From positions 250,081-257,213 of the forward strand of contig NZ_DHDZ01000033.1 of assembly GCF_002399615.1 (NCBI RefSeq): DNA of 7,133 nucleotides, read 5' to 3'. Origin of the DNA: Pedobacter sp. UBA4863 (lineage in GTDB: Bacteria > Bacteroidota > Bacteroidia > Sphingobacteriales > Sphingobacteriaceae). Every line of letters starts with the position of its first letter. Positions within the stretch are counted from its first letter, which is position 1. The translations under genes were made by a program, and so were the position numbers. Below the pieces are notes generated by a model. The model saw only the letters and a program-made list of their open reading frames with translations, ran no database searches and was not told where the DNA came from. Of the stretch, positions 1 to 5,464 are shown piece after piece.

Positions 1-25
1 CGTATAACTATGCGATTTGCATATC

Positions 26-40
26 CCCTCTTGGAGAGGG
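26..40. repeat. Short GC-rich palindrome (hairpin)
   Basis: CCCTCT at 26-31 pairs perfectly with AGAGGG at 35-40 across the 3-base loop TGG. It stands out as a G/C-rich island in AT-rich sequence. It resembles the CCCCTC...GAGGGG palindromes dispersed between genes in many Bacteroidota genomes, but I am recalling that resemblance rather than having searched for it. With no T-run next to it, it does not look like a complete intrinsic terminator. Confidence 0.45.
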
Positions 41-260
41 ACAGGATTTATAAATAAACACACAAATAACTGCATATCAATTGTTTATTATTTTATTGAT
101 AATACACTACGGGTATAAACTAATGGAAAGGAATTCCCTACTCCTTCAAATCTCAAAGAAAACTTAAAATTACTCCCTCTTTCTCGCCGTTTTTTAGTAA
201 TTTAGCTTTACTTCCAATATAAGGATAAGCTATCCGAAAAACCAATTCATTAATATTTTA

Positions 261-315
261 CAAGTCCATCTCAACTCCACCTTAAGTCCACGTTAAGTCC
301 ACCTCAACTGCACTC
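261..315. repeat. 11-bp tandem repeat, five copies
   Basis: Five head-to-tail units with an exact 11-base period: CAAGTCCATCT (261-271), CAACTCCACCT (272-282), TAAGTCCACGT (283-293), TAAGTCCACCT (294-304) and CAACTGCACTC (305-315). The consensus is roughly YAASTCCACCT and the last unit is the most diverged. Eleven bases is close to one helical turn, so each unit presents the same DNA face. That would suit an array of protein-binding half-sites, but a decaying microsatellite explains it equally well. The period is not a multiple of three and no reading frame crosses it, so it is not coding. No gene is adjacent that would name a regulator. Confidence 0.7.
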
Positions 316-330
316 TTACCTTAACCTTGA

Positions 331-353
331 TGGTGTGTTACACTAACATACCA
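331..353. repeat. Inverted repeat, operator-like or hairpin
   Basis: TGGTGTGTTA (331-340) and TAACATACCA (344-353) are inverted copies separated by CAC. Nine of the ten positions are complementary and the tenth would be a G-T wobble in RNA. Symmetry of this size fits either a dimeric regulator site or a small RNA hairpin. It begins 15 bases after the 11-bp tandem array, but no promoter box or gene start is close enough to assign it a target. Confidence 0.5.
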
Positions 354-519
354 TTATACCTCTAGCACAATTATTTAATCTTACTTACACGGTTCTTTAT
401 TGTTTTTAAACAAAATTGAAGCAAAACATTACGGATCAATAATGGATTTTAGTCCAAAAACTAAATTTCCTTAGACTTTCATTCTTTTAGTTTGGAATAT
501 TTAATAATACAACCCGGGC

Positions 520-1710
520 TTATAAGTTTTGCGCAATCACATAGCCACTTGCCCAAGCCCATTGAAAATTATAACCGCCCAGCCAACCTGTAACATCAAC
601 ACACTCGCCACCAAAATAACAAGCTGGCATTTTTTTGCTTTCTAATGTTTTAGACGAAAGTTCGTTAGTATCAATGCCCCCACGCATTACCTCGGCTTTG
701 TCATAACCTTTATCGCCGGCGGGTTTCACTTTAAAATGATGGATAGTTTGTTCCAATTGCTCCATTTCTGCTTTTGTTAAATCGGCAATGGTTTTACTTA
801 AAGGCAAAAATTTACCCAAGGCATCGGTAAACTTTTTGGTGTAAAATCTATTTAACAACGTAGCTAAGTGAACGCGTCCATTTTGCTGACGTTCAGTATT
901 TAAAACAGCAGTAATATTTTGATTTGGCAGTAAATCAATTTCAATTTCTTGACCTGGGCGCCAATAGCTCGAAATTTGTAAAATAGCTGGACCACTTAAG
1001 CCCCAGTGCGTAAATAAAATATTTTCTTCGAAACTCATCTCCTCATTACTTACCCTACAAAAAACCGAATTACCCGACAGCTGCGTAAACCAAGCTTCGT
1101 CTTTACCGGTAATAGTTAAGGGTACTAGAGCTGGTGCTGTTTCAACAATATTTAATTGATGTTTCTTGGCAAATCTTAGTGCAAAATCTGTTGCGCCCAT
1201 TTTAGGAATTGGCAGGCCGCCGGTGGCAATTACCAATTTTGGCGACTTTAAGGTTTTTATTTTGCCGTTATGCTGATAATTGACTTGATATTGTCCCTGT
1301 TCGTTCTCAATTGCTATTACTTCTGCACTGCAAATGATTTGTTGTTCCATTTCTGCACAAAGTGAGGTAAACACTTCAACCACATCTTTTGCATTTTTCC
1401 CATCTGGAAACAGCTGTCCTAAGGTTTTCTCTGCGCCGTAAATGCCATAGGTTTCAAAAAAGCTGATGGTATCTTCTACCGTCCATTGTTTAAAGGCCGA
1501 TTTTACAAAATGTTCATTGGCAGAAATAAACTGCTCGTGTGTTGCGCCAATATTGGTGTAGTTACAGCGACCGCCACCAGAAATTAAAATTTTAGCACCA
1601 GGTTTATCTGCTTTTTCTAATACAATAACTTTCTTTCCCAAAAAGCCAGCTTGTACGGCACACATTAATCCGCAAGCACCAGCACCAATAATTATTGCAT
1701 CGTAATCCAT
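520..1710 (-). CDS. HI0933/YhiN-family NAD(P)/FAD-dependent oxidoreductase
   Basis: This is a 396-residue flavoprotein of the BaiN/HI0933 family. Family members bind FAD and some reduce double bonds in organic substrates, but the substrate here cannot be read from sequence. An N-terminal Rossmann FAD-binding motif GAGACG (residues 9-14) is followed by an acidic residue ending the second strand (LEK, 31-33). Next come the family signatures ISGGGRCN (43-50), ATGG (162-165), FTHWGLSGPA (233-242) and EVMRGGI (340-346), and the C-terminal FAD-closing block GGECVDVTGWLGGYNF (367-382). Length is normal and no motif is missing. I chose the ATG ending at 1710 because the Rossmann strand starts at once after it. 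An upstream ATG at 1773 would add 21 unrelated residues and run through the putative promoter box. The gene is divergent from purK and appears monocistronic. Confidence 0.9.
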   Translation of the reverse strand: MDYDAIIIGAGACGLMCAVQAGFLGKKVIVLEKADKPGAKILISGGGRCNYTNIGATHEQFISANEHFVKSAFKQWTVEDTISFFETYGIYGAEKTLGQLFPDGKNAKDVVEVFTSLCAEMEQQIICSAEVIAIENEQGQYQVNYQHNGKIKTLKSPKLVIATGGLPIPKMGATDFALRFAKKHQLNIVETAPALVPLTITGKDEAWFTQLSGNSVFCRVSNEEMSFEENILFTHWGLSGPAILQISSYWRPGQEIEIDLLPNQNITAVLNTERQQNGRVHLATLLNRFYTKKFTDALGKFLPLSKTIADLTKAEMEQLEQTIHHFKVKPAGDKGYDKAEVMRGGIDTNELSSKTLESKKMPACYFGGECVDVTGWLGGYNFQWAWASGYVIAQNL

Positions 1711-1750
1711 TTTTAAGTTAAAAGCTAAGAGTTGAAAGTTAAAAGTAGTG

Positions 1751-1758
1751 CAAAAGTA
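1751..1758 (-). promoter_or_regulatory. Putative -7 box of the flavoprotein gene
   Basis: Read on the minus strand, this is TACTTTTG, an exact match to the Bacteroidota -7 consensus TAnnTTTG. It lies 40 bases upstream of the chosen ATG at 1710, which would leave a leader of about 35 bases. I see no TTG-type -33 element at the usual spacing, so the call rests on the box and its position alone. Confidence 0.4.
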
Positions 1759-1796
1759 AAAAATGCCAAGCATTTGTCTGGTTTTTCATTTAGGTT

Positions 1797-1867
1797 CTTT
1801 GCATTAAGATTTTATTGCAAAGGTTTTGGGAGTTTTGCGAAGTACCGCAAAGTTATAAGTGAACTTT
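1797..1867. repeat. Cluster of three small inverted repeats
   Basis: Three short stems follow one another. CTTTGCA (1797-1803) pairs with TGCAAAG (1816-1822). TTTGCG (1834-1839) pairs with CGCAAA (1846-1851). AAAGTT (1849-1854) pairs with AACTTT (1862-1867). The second and third overlap and would be alternatives. They sit upstream of both divergent genes and run into the larger stem-loop element at 1875-1992, so they may be its outer part. Confidence 0.4.
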
Positions 1868-1874
1868 TGTAAAA

Positions 1875-1992
1875 AGCCCTGATTGTAGTGGAAATACTTT
1901 TTGCTGTACAACAACTTAGACCTCTTAGGTTTTGAAAACCTAAGAAACATGGCACAAATATTAACAAAAAAATTTTAACGAAAAGCAGGACT
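1875..1992. repeat. Large degenerate stem-loop element (interspersed-repeat-like)
   Basis: The outer ends AGCCCTG (1875-1881) and CAGGACT (1986-1992) are complementary apart from one G-T pair. Inside them lie T-rich (ACTTTTTGC) and A-rich (AACAAAAAAATTTT) arms that are roughly complementary, and a perfect palindrome (1923-1945) forms the inner part. The conserved-looking words AGCCCTGATTGTAG and AAAGCAGGACT resemble an intergenic repeat family I associate with Flavobacterium and Pedobacter genomes, typically found between genes with a variable centre. That family link is from memory and needs a genome count. The element lies in the divergent spacer between the flavoprotein gene and purK and contains no open frame. 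Confidence 0.5.
1923..1945. repeat. Perfect 11+1+11 palindrome
   Basis: TCTTAGGTTTT (1923-1933) and AAAACCTAAGA (1935-1945) are exact reverse complements around a single central G at 1934. As RNA it would form a stem with a few bases opening into a loop. There is no T-run after it on the plus strand, so terminator function is not supported. It sits in the middle of the larger degenerate stem-loop at 1875-1992 and may be its replaceable centre. Confidence 0.75.
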
Positions 1993-2074
1993 TTCGGAAA
2001 ATAGCAGTACTGGCATTGCGCTTCTAATTGTAAGCTAATGTAGAACTAGCACAAACTGTATGCTTATTTTTTGC

Positions 2075-2082
2075 TATTTTTG
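2075..2082 (+). promoter_or_regulatory. Putative -7 box of purK-purE
   Basis: TATTTTTG matches the Bacteroidota -7 consensus TAnnTTTG exactly and ends 18 bases before the purK ATG. Transcription would begin around 2087-2090 with a leader of roughly 10-15 bases. A TTG -33 element is not evident at normal spacing. If the box is real, the in-frame TTG at 2071 cannot be a start codon, which supports the ATG at 2101. Confidence 0.45.
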
Positions 2083-2100
2083 TTGCAAATTAAAGTGATA

Positions 2101-3240
2101 ATGGCAAAACAAATTAGCGAGTTAAAATTAGGTATTTTGGGTGGTGGACAATTGGGCAGGATGTTAATTCAGGAGGCAATTAACTACAATTTAACCACTT
2201 TGGTGCTAGACCCAGATGCTGATGCTCCGTGTAAACACATTGCCAATTATTTCGAAATTGGTTCTATTACCGATTATGATACGGTGTATAATTTTGGTAA
2301 AAAAGCCGATATTATTACTATCGAAATTGAAAAGGTGAACGTAGATGCGCTGGAACAATTAGAGCGAGAAGGAAAATTGGTTTATCCGCAATCGAGAGTA
2401 ATTAGGTTAATCCAAGATAAAGGTGTACAAAAGCAATTTTTTAAGGAAAATGACATTCCTACGGCTCCTTTCATGTTGGTAAATTCGAAGGAAGATTTGA
2501 GCAGTGGTAAATTTCCTTTTCCATATTTTTTGAAATTGCGTAAAGATGGTTACGATGGTAAGGGTGTGATGAAAATTAGCACTGCCGCCGATGTTAAAAA
2601 TGCCTTTGATGCGCCTACTTTAATTGAAGAATTGGTGCATTTTGAAAAAGAAATTGCGGTAATTGTAGCTAGAAATGTCAATGGCGATATAAAAACTTTT
2701 CCGATGGTAGAAATGGAATTTAACCCTGAGGCCAACTTGGTAGAGTTCTTAATTTCGCCATCAACTTATCCAGAAAGTATTCAAGAAAGAGCGGAAAAAA
2801 TTGCCAAAGATATTGCTGCCGGCTTAAATATTACTGGTATTCTAGCCGTAGAAATGTTTATCACTAAACATGGCGATATTTTGGTAAACGAATTGGCTCC
2901 TCGTCCGCATAATAGTGGACACCAAAGTATAGAGGGCAATTATACCTCGCAGTTTGCACAACATTTAAGGGCTATTTTTAATTTACCTTTAGGCGATACG
3001 CGTTCTATTTCGAATGCCATTATGGTAAACGTTTTAGGCGAAAGAGGCCATGAAGGCATAGCTAAGTACGATGGATTGGAAAAGATCATGTCTATCGATG
3101 GTGTTTACGTGCACTTATATGGCAAGAAATATACTAAGCCGTTTCGTAAAATGGGGCATTTAACCATTATTGACCAAAACCGAGAAAAGGCCATTGAGAA
3201 AGCTAGATTTGTACAACAAACTTTGAAAGTGATTTCTTAG
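2101..3240 (+). CDS. purK: N5-carboxyaminoimidazole ribonucleotide synthase
   Basis: PurK uses ATP and bicarbonate to convert aminoimidazole ribonucleotide (AIR) to N5-CAIR in cytoplasmic de novo purine synthesis. The 379-residue protein has the whole ATP-grasp fold. There is an N-terminal glycine-rich loop GILGGGQLGRM (11-21) and QDKGVQKQFF (105-114). The ATP-binding segment KLRKDGYDGKGV is at 145-156, with EELVHFEKE (176-184) after it. The metal- and substrate-binding stretch NELAPRPHNSGH (263-274) and a C-terminal KPFRKMGH (346-353) complete the set. Length is normal for the family. The ATG at 2101 is chosen over an in-frame TTG at 2071 because the glycine-rich loop falls at the expected distance and the extension overlaps a promoter box. 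purE follows after 182 bases on the same strand and supplies the next enzyme, so the two are probably one transcript. Confidence 0.96.
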   Translation: MAKQISELKLGILGGGQLGRMLIQEAINYNLTTLVLDPDADAPCKHIANYFEIGSITDYDTVYNFGKKADIITIEIEKVNVDALEQLEREGKLVYPQSRVIRLIQDKGVQKQFFKENDIPTAPFMLVNSKEDLSSGKFPFPYFLKLRKDGYDGKGVMKISTAADVKNAFDAPTLIEELVHFEKEIAVIVARNVNGDIKTFPMVEMEFNPEANLVEFLISPSTYPESIQERAEKIAKDIAAGLNITGILAVEMFITKHGDILVNELAPRPHNSGHQSIEGNYTSQFAQHLRAIFNLPLGDTRSISNAIMVNVLGERGHEGIAKYDGLEKIMSIDGVYVHLYGKKYTKPFRKMGHLTIIDQNREKAIEKARFVQQTLKVIS

Positions 3241-3241
3241 C

Positions 3242-3346
3242 GGATAAAGGAGTAAGGAACAAGGATAAAGGAGTAAGGAACATGGATAAAGGAGCAAGGA
3301 ACAAAGATAAAGGAGTAAGGAACAAGGATAAAGGAGTAAGGATATA
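3242..3346. repeat. 21-bp tandem repeat, five copies, between purK and purE
   Basis: Five consecutive 21-base units start at 3242, 3263, 3284, 3305 and 3326, each built around AAAGGAGTAAGG. The first four differ only by single substitutions (for example CAT for CAA at the end of unit 2, AGCAAGG for AGTAAGG in unit 3). The fifth diverges in its last bases and a degenerate tail (AAGAATAAGGATG) continues to about 3359. Each unit carries a Shine-Dalgarno-like AAAGGAG and a TAA stop. The last AAAGGAG lies about 85 bases before the purE ATG, so it is not that gene's ribosome site. The array starts two bases after the purK stop. It may act as an untranslated linker in the purK-purE transcript, or it may be a neutral minisatellite. 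Confidence 0.85.
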
Positions 3347-3367
3347 AAGAATAAGGATGTGGATAGA

Positions 3368-3381
3368 GGTTTTAAAAAACC
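3368..3381. repeat. Weak AT-rich hairpin upstream of purE
   Basis: GGTTTT (3368-3373) pairs with AAAACC (3376-3381) over a two-base gap, and a second AAAAAACC copy follows at 3382-3389. The hairpin is too weak and lacks the downstream T-run needed for a terminator, so it is not evidence against purK-purE co-transcription. Confidence 0.3.
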
Positions 3382-3422
3382 AAAAAACCAACCATCCGAA
3401 CAACTATATAAACTAAACAAAA

Positions 3423-3905
3423 ATGAAAGTTGGTATTATCATGGGCAGCAAGTCTGATTTGCCTGTAATGCAAGATGCGGCAGATATTTGTACAGCATTT
3501 GACGTAGATTTTGAAATTACGGTAGTTTCGGCACACCGCACGCCCGATAGAATGTTCTCTTATGCTAAAGAAGCTGCCAGTCGTGGTATTAAAGTGATTA
3601 TTGCTGGTGCTGGTGGTGCAGCGCATTTACCTGGCATGGTGGCGTCTATTACTACTGTTCCGGTAATCGGTGTTCCGGTAAAATCATCGAACTCTATTGA
3701 TGGTTGGGACAGTATTCTTTCAATCCTGCAAATGCCAAATGGTATTCCGGTGGCTACAGTTGCTTTAAATGCGGCTAAAAATGCGGGCTTGTTGGCAGTA
3801 CAAATATTATCTACGGCGAAACCTGAGCTAGCAGAAAAAATGCAAGCTTATAAAGACGATTTAAGGCAGAAAGTTGAGCAAACTGCTGCTGAAATGGAAG
3901 AGTAG
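3423..3905 (+). CDS. purE: N5-carboxyaminoimidazole ribonucleotide mutase (class I PurE)
   Basis: PurE moves the carboxyl group of N5-CAIR from nitrogen to carbon to give CAIR, the step directly after PurK. At 160 residues it has normal bacterial class I length. Visible signatures are the nucleotide-phosphate loop GIIMGSKSDLP (4-14), SAHRTP (36-41) carrying the catalytic His38 (equivalent to E. coli His45), AGAGGAAHLPGM (61-72) and GVPVKSS (83-89). The conserved LSILQMPNGIPVAT (99-112) follows. Presence of PurK next door fits the two-enzyme class I route rather than the direct-carboxylating class II route. The start has only an A-rich leader (ACTAAACAAAA) and no Shine-Dalgarno site, as is usual in this phylum. 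An intrinsic terminator begins 17 bases after the stop. Confidence 0.96.
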   Translation: MKVGIIMGSKSDLPVMQDAADICTAFDVDFEITVVSAHRTPDRMFSYAKEAASRGIKVIIAGAGGAAHLPGMVASITTVPVIGVPVKSSNSIDGWDSILSILQMPNGIPVATVALNAAKNAGLLAVQILSTAKPELAEKMQAYKDDLRQKVEQTAAEMEE

Positions 3906-3922
3906 TCGGAAAGTCGTCGAAG

Positions 3923-3961
3923 TCCGAAAGAGATAGAGAACCTAGCCTTTCGGATTTTTTT
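3923..3961 (+). terminator. Intrinsic terminator of purK-purE
   Basis: TCCGAAAG (3923-3930) pairs perfectly with CTTTCGGA (3947-3954) over a 16-base loop and is followed at once by seven T residues (3955-3961). It lies 17 bases past the purE stop. The stem followed by a T-run marks it as a plus-strand terminator; on the minus strand the T-run becomes an A-run before the stem, so it would not serve yqgE well. Confidence 0.8.
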
Positions 3962-3973
3962 GTCTAACTAGTT

Positions 3974-4064
3974 CGAAAGTCGGGAAGTTTATAGCCCGAA
4001 AGATATATTAGTTTGCAATTTTTGACAGCCATATCTTTCGTACTTTTCCGACTAAAAACTTTCG
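3974..4064. repeat. Long nested inverted repeat between convergent genes
   Basis: Three stem segments stack with small bulges. CGAAAGT (3974-3980) pairs with ACTTTCG (4058-4064). CGGGAAGT (3981-3988) pairs with ACTTTTCCG (4042-4050) with one extra T. CGAAAGATAT (3997-4006) pairs perfectly with ATATCTTTCG (4031-4040) over a 24-base loop. The words CGAAAG and CTTTCG recur seven times across 3906-4072, counting a CGGAAAG variant. Placed between the 3' ends of purE and yqgE, the structure could limit read-through in both directions, and for yqgE it is the only terminator-like structure visible. No clear T-run follows it on the minus strand. Confidence 0.6.
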
Positions 4065-4072
4065 GACTAATA

Positions 4073-4636
4073 TCAATTCAAATTCGGGTCTATAGGAAAA
4101 TTACTCACATGAGCATACTTAGGGCCTAAGTTGATGATTACCTCTTTCCAAAGTTCTTCTTCGTTTTGCGAAAATATAGTGTCTTGGTGATATTGGTCTG
4201 AAACAATCCAGGTGTTAGTTGCCAGCTCGTCTTCTAATTGGTTAAAACCCCAGCCAGAGTAACCTAAAAAGAACTTTACTTCGTCTTCCTGAATACTATT
4301 ATTGTTAATCAGTATTTTTAGCGTTTCAAAATCTCCACCCCAATACAGGCCATCTATAATTTCTTCTCCACTATTCAATTTATCATAGCAACGGTGTACA
4401 AAGTGAATGGTATCAACTTCTACAGGGCCACCAATAAATACGGGAAAATCTGCTTCCCATAAATCGGGGACTAAATCTTTTACTAGCAAATTACTTGGTT
4501 GGTTTAAGATAAACCCCATTGCTCCCTCTTCGCCGTATTCGGTAAGCAAAATTACCGCACGCTTAAAATTTGGATCGGCTAAAAAAGGTTCCGAGATTAA
4601 TAACCTACCCGCAGATGGATTTAATAAGCTTAACAT
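4073..4636 (-). CDS. YqgE/AlgH family protein (DUF179)
   Basis: A 187-residue cytoplasmic protein of the YqgE/AlgH family, whose biochemical role is not firmly known; Pseudomonas AlgH was linked to regulation of alginate production. The family blocks are all present: GRLLISEPFL (10-19), FKRAVILL (24-31), GEEGAMGFILNQP (35-47), FIGGPV (67-72), FFLGYSGWGFNQLEDEL (122-138) and a C-terminal LGPKYAHV (170-177) ending in DPNLN. There is no signal peptide or membrane segment. Length is typical. The start at 4636 puts the first block at the expected place, and no other ATG competes. The gene converges on purE and diverges from pdxH. Family membership is secure; function is not assigned. Confidence 0.93.
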   Translation of the reverse strand: MLSLLNPSAGRLLISEPFLADPNFKRAVILLTEYGEEGAMGFILNQPSNLLVKDLVPDLWEADFPVFIGGPVEVDTIHFVHRCYDKLNSGEEIIDGLYWGGDFETLKILINNNSIQEDEVKFFLGYSGWGFNQLEDELATNTWIVSDQYHQDTIFSQNEEELWKEVIINLGPKYAHVSNFPIDPNLN

Positions 4637-4649
4637 AATGGTAAATTAA

Positions 4650-4676
4650 CAAAATTTAATCGAAACTAGCGATCAA
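4650..4676 (-). promoter_or_regulatory. Possible yqgE promoter
   Basis: On the minus strand a TTG (complement of 4674-4676) is followed after 15 bases by TAAATTTTG (complement of 4650-4658), ending 13 bases before the ATG. This is one base longer than the TAnnTTTG -7 consensus, and the spacing is shorter than usual, so it is an imperfect match. It is the best candidate in the 113-bp spacer shared with pdxH. Confidence 0.25.
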
Positions 4677-4737
4677 TCCTGTAGTATAAAACGGATATAA
4701 TTCTGGGTAAAAATTAAAAAATGTAAGGCCACAAACG

Positions 4738-4745
4738 TACTTTTG
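4738..4745 (+). promoter_or_regulatory. Putative -7 box of pdxH
   Basis: TACTTTTG matches TAnnTTTG exactly and ends only four bases before the annotated pdxH ATG at 4750. Transcription would then start at or very near the start codon, giving a leaderless message, or translation would begin at the in-frame ATG at 4768. I see no good -33 TTG at standard spacing. Confidence 0.4.
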
Positions 4746-4749
4746 TTTC

Positions 4750-5400
4750 ATGAAGCTTACTAAAGAAATGGTACAAAACTTAAGGCAAGACTACAAAGCT
4801 GCCGAATTAAGTGAAAAAGACATTGTAAACGATCCGATAATGCAATTTGAGAAATGGTTTTCGGATGCGGTAAATGCTCAAATTTTTGAGCCTAATGTGA
4901 TGACATTGGCTACAGCAGATAAATCTGGGCGGCCAAATGCTAGAATTGTACTTTTAAAAGGTTTTGATAAAGATGGTTTTAGTTTTTACACCAACTATTT
5001 AAGCCAAAAAGGAAAAGAGCTGAAGAAAAATCCGTTGGCATGCTTGGTGTTTTTTTGGGGAGAGCTAGAGCGCCAGGTAAGAATTGAAGGTAAAATAGAA
5101 AAGCTAGACAAGGAAACTTCTGAAGCTTATTTTCACTCCCGCCCCATTGGTAGCCAAATTGGTGCCATTGCTTCGCCACAAAGCCAGGTAATAGCAGATA
5201 GAAATATCTTAGAAAACAAGGTGGAAGAACTCACCAAACAATACGAAGGTAAAACGATACCTAAACCGGCACACTGGGGCGGCTATATTCTAAAACCAAC
5301 AGTAATTGAGTTTTGGCAAGGTAGATCGAGCCGTTTACACGACAGGATTAAATATACTTTTGTAAATGGCAGTTGGAAAATTGAGCGATTGGCACCCTAA
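4750..5400 (+). CDS. pdxH: Pyridoxamine 5'-phosphate oxidase
   Basis: PdxH oxidises pyridoxine or pyridoxamine 5'-phosphate to pyridoxal 5'-phosphate with FMN and O2, in both synthesis and salvage of vitamin B6. The 216 residues match the usual length (E. coli 218). The FMN-binding split-barrel shows RIVLLK (65-70), FYTNY with a following SQKGKEL (79-92) and ERQVRIEG (107-114). SEAYFHSRPIGSQIGA (124-139) covers the substrate-phosphate contacts. The C-terminal dimerisation domain has EFWQGRSSRLHDR (187-199), where Arg195 and His197 correspond to PLP-binding E. coli Arg197 and His199, and the terminal ERLAP. Methionine 7 (ATG at 4768) is an alternative start that would leave all domains intact. 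The peptide transporter gene follows after 64 bases on the same strand with no obvious terminator between, so read-through is possible. Confidence 0.96.
   Translation: MKLTKEMVQNLRQDYKAAELSEKDIVNDPIMQFEKWFSDAVNAQIFEPNVMTLATADKSGRPNARIVLLKGFDKDGFSFYTNYLSQKGKELKKNPLACLVFFWGELERQVRIEGKIEKLDKETSEAYFHSRPIGSQIGAIASPQSQVIADRNILENKVEELTKQYEGKTIPKPAHWGGYILKPTVIEFWQGRSSRLHDRIKYTFVNGSWKIERLAP
5355..5362 (+). promoter_or_regulatory. TACTTTTG box within the 3' end of pdxH
   Basis: This is a third exact copy of TACTTTTG in the window, about 100 bases upstream of the transporter ATG, encoding part of Tyr-Thr-Phe-Val of PdxH. It could be an internal -7 box giving the transporter its own transcript. No -33 element is visible at proper spacing and the codons are constrained by the protein, so chance is a strong alternative. 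Confidence 0.2.
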
Positions 5401-5464
5401 AAGCTTAAAGCGTATATTACTAAATTCTAACAAACCAAAAAACAAAACAGTTAACCAACCAGTA

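Larger units (their letters stand above)
1..519. other. Gene-free spacer with short repeats
   Basis: I find no supportable coding region or RNA gene in these 519 bases. The stretch is AT-rich. It contains a small GC-rich hairpin (26-40), an 11-bp tandem array (261-315), a 10-bp-arm inverted repeat (331-353), and two weak AT-rich hairpins: TTGTTT/AAACAA at 400-413 and TTTAGT/ACTAAA at 448-465. The last two lie downstream of the minus-strand flavoprotein gene and could help end its transcript. Neither has a convincing T-run on the minus strand, so I do not call a terminator. Whatever gene lies to the left is outside the window. Confidence 0.7.

Noticed and set aside
261..315. CRISPR array
   Set aside because: Units are only 11 bases, directly adjacent, with no spacers and no cas genes.
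1711..1773. N-terminal extension of the flavoprotein from ATG at 1773
   Set aside because: The extra 21 residues do not resemble the family and run through a putative -7 box; the FAD motif follows directly after the ATG at 1710.
2071..2100. In-frame TTG extension of purK by ten codons
   Set aside because: It overlaps the TATTTTTG promoter box and adds hydrophobic residues before the normal PurK N-terminus; ATG 2101 fits the family better.
3160..3420. Minus-strand frame encoding a leucine/proline/cysteine repeat peptide over the 21-bp array
   Set aside because: The repeat period is a multiple of three, so open frames arise automatically; the frame also runs into purK antisense and has no recognisable protein features.
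4407..4649. Plus-strand open frame antisense to yqgE
   Set aside because: It is a shadow of a well-supported conserved gene, with no family features of its own.
5366..5464. Longer transporter start overlapping the end of pdxH
   Set aside because: The 33 added residues are charged and unlike POT N-termini; the first helix is reached normally from ATG 5465.
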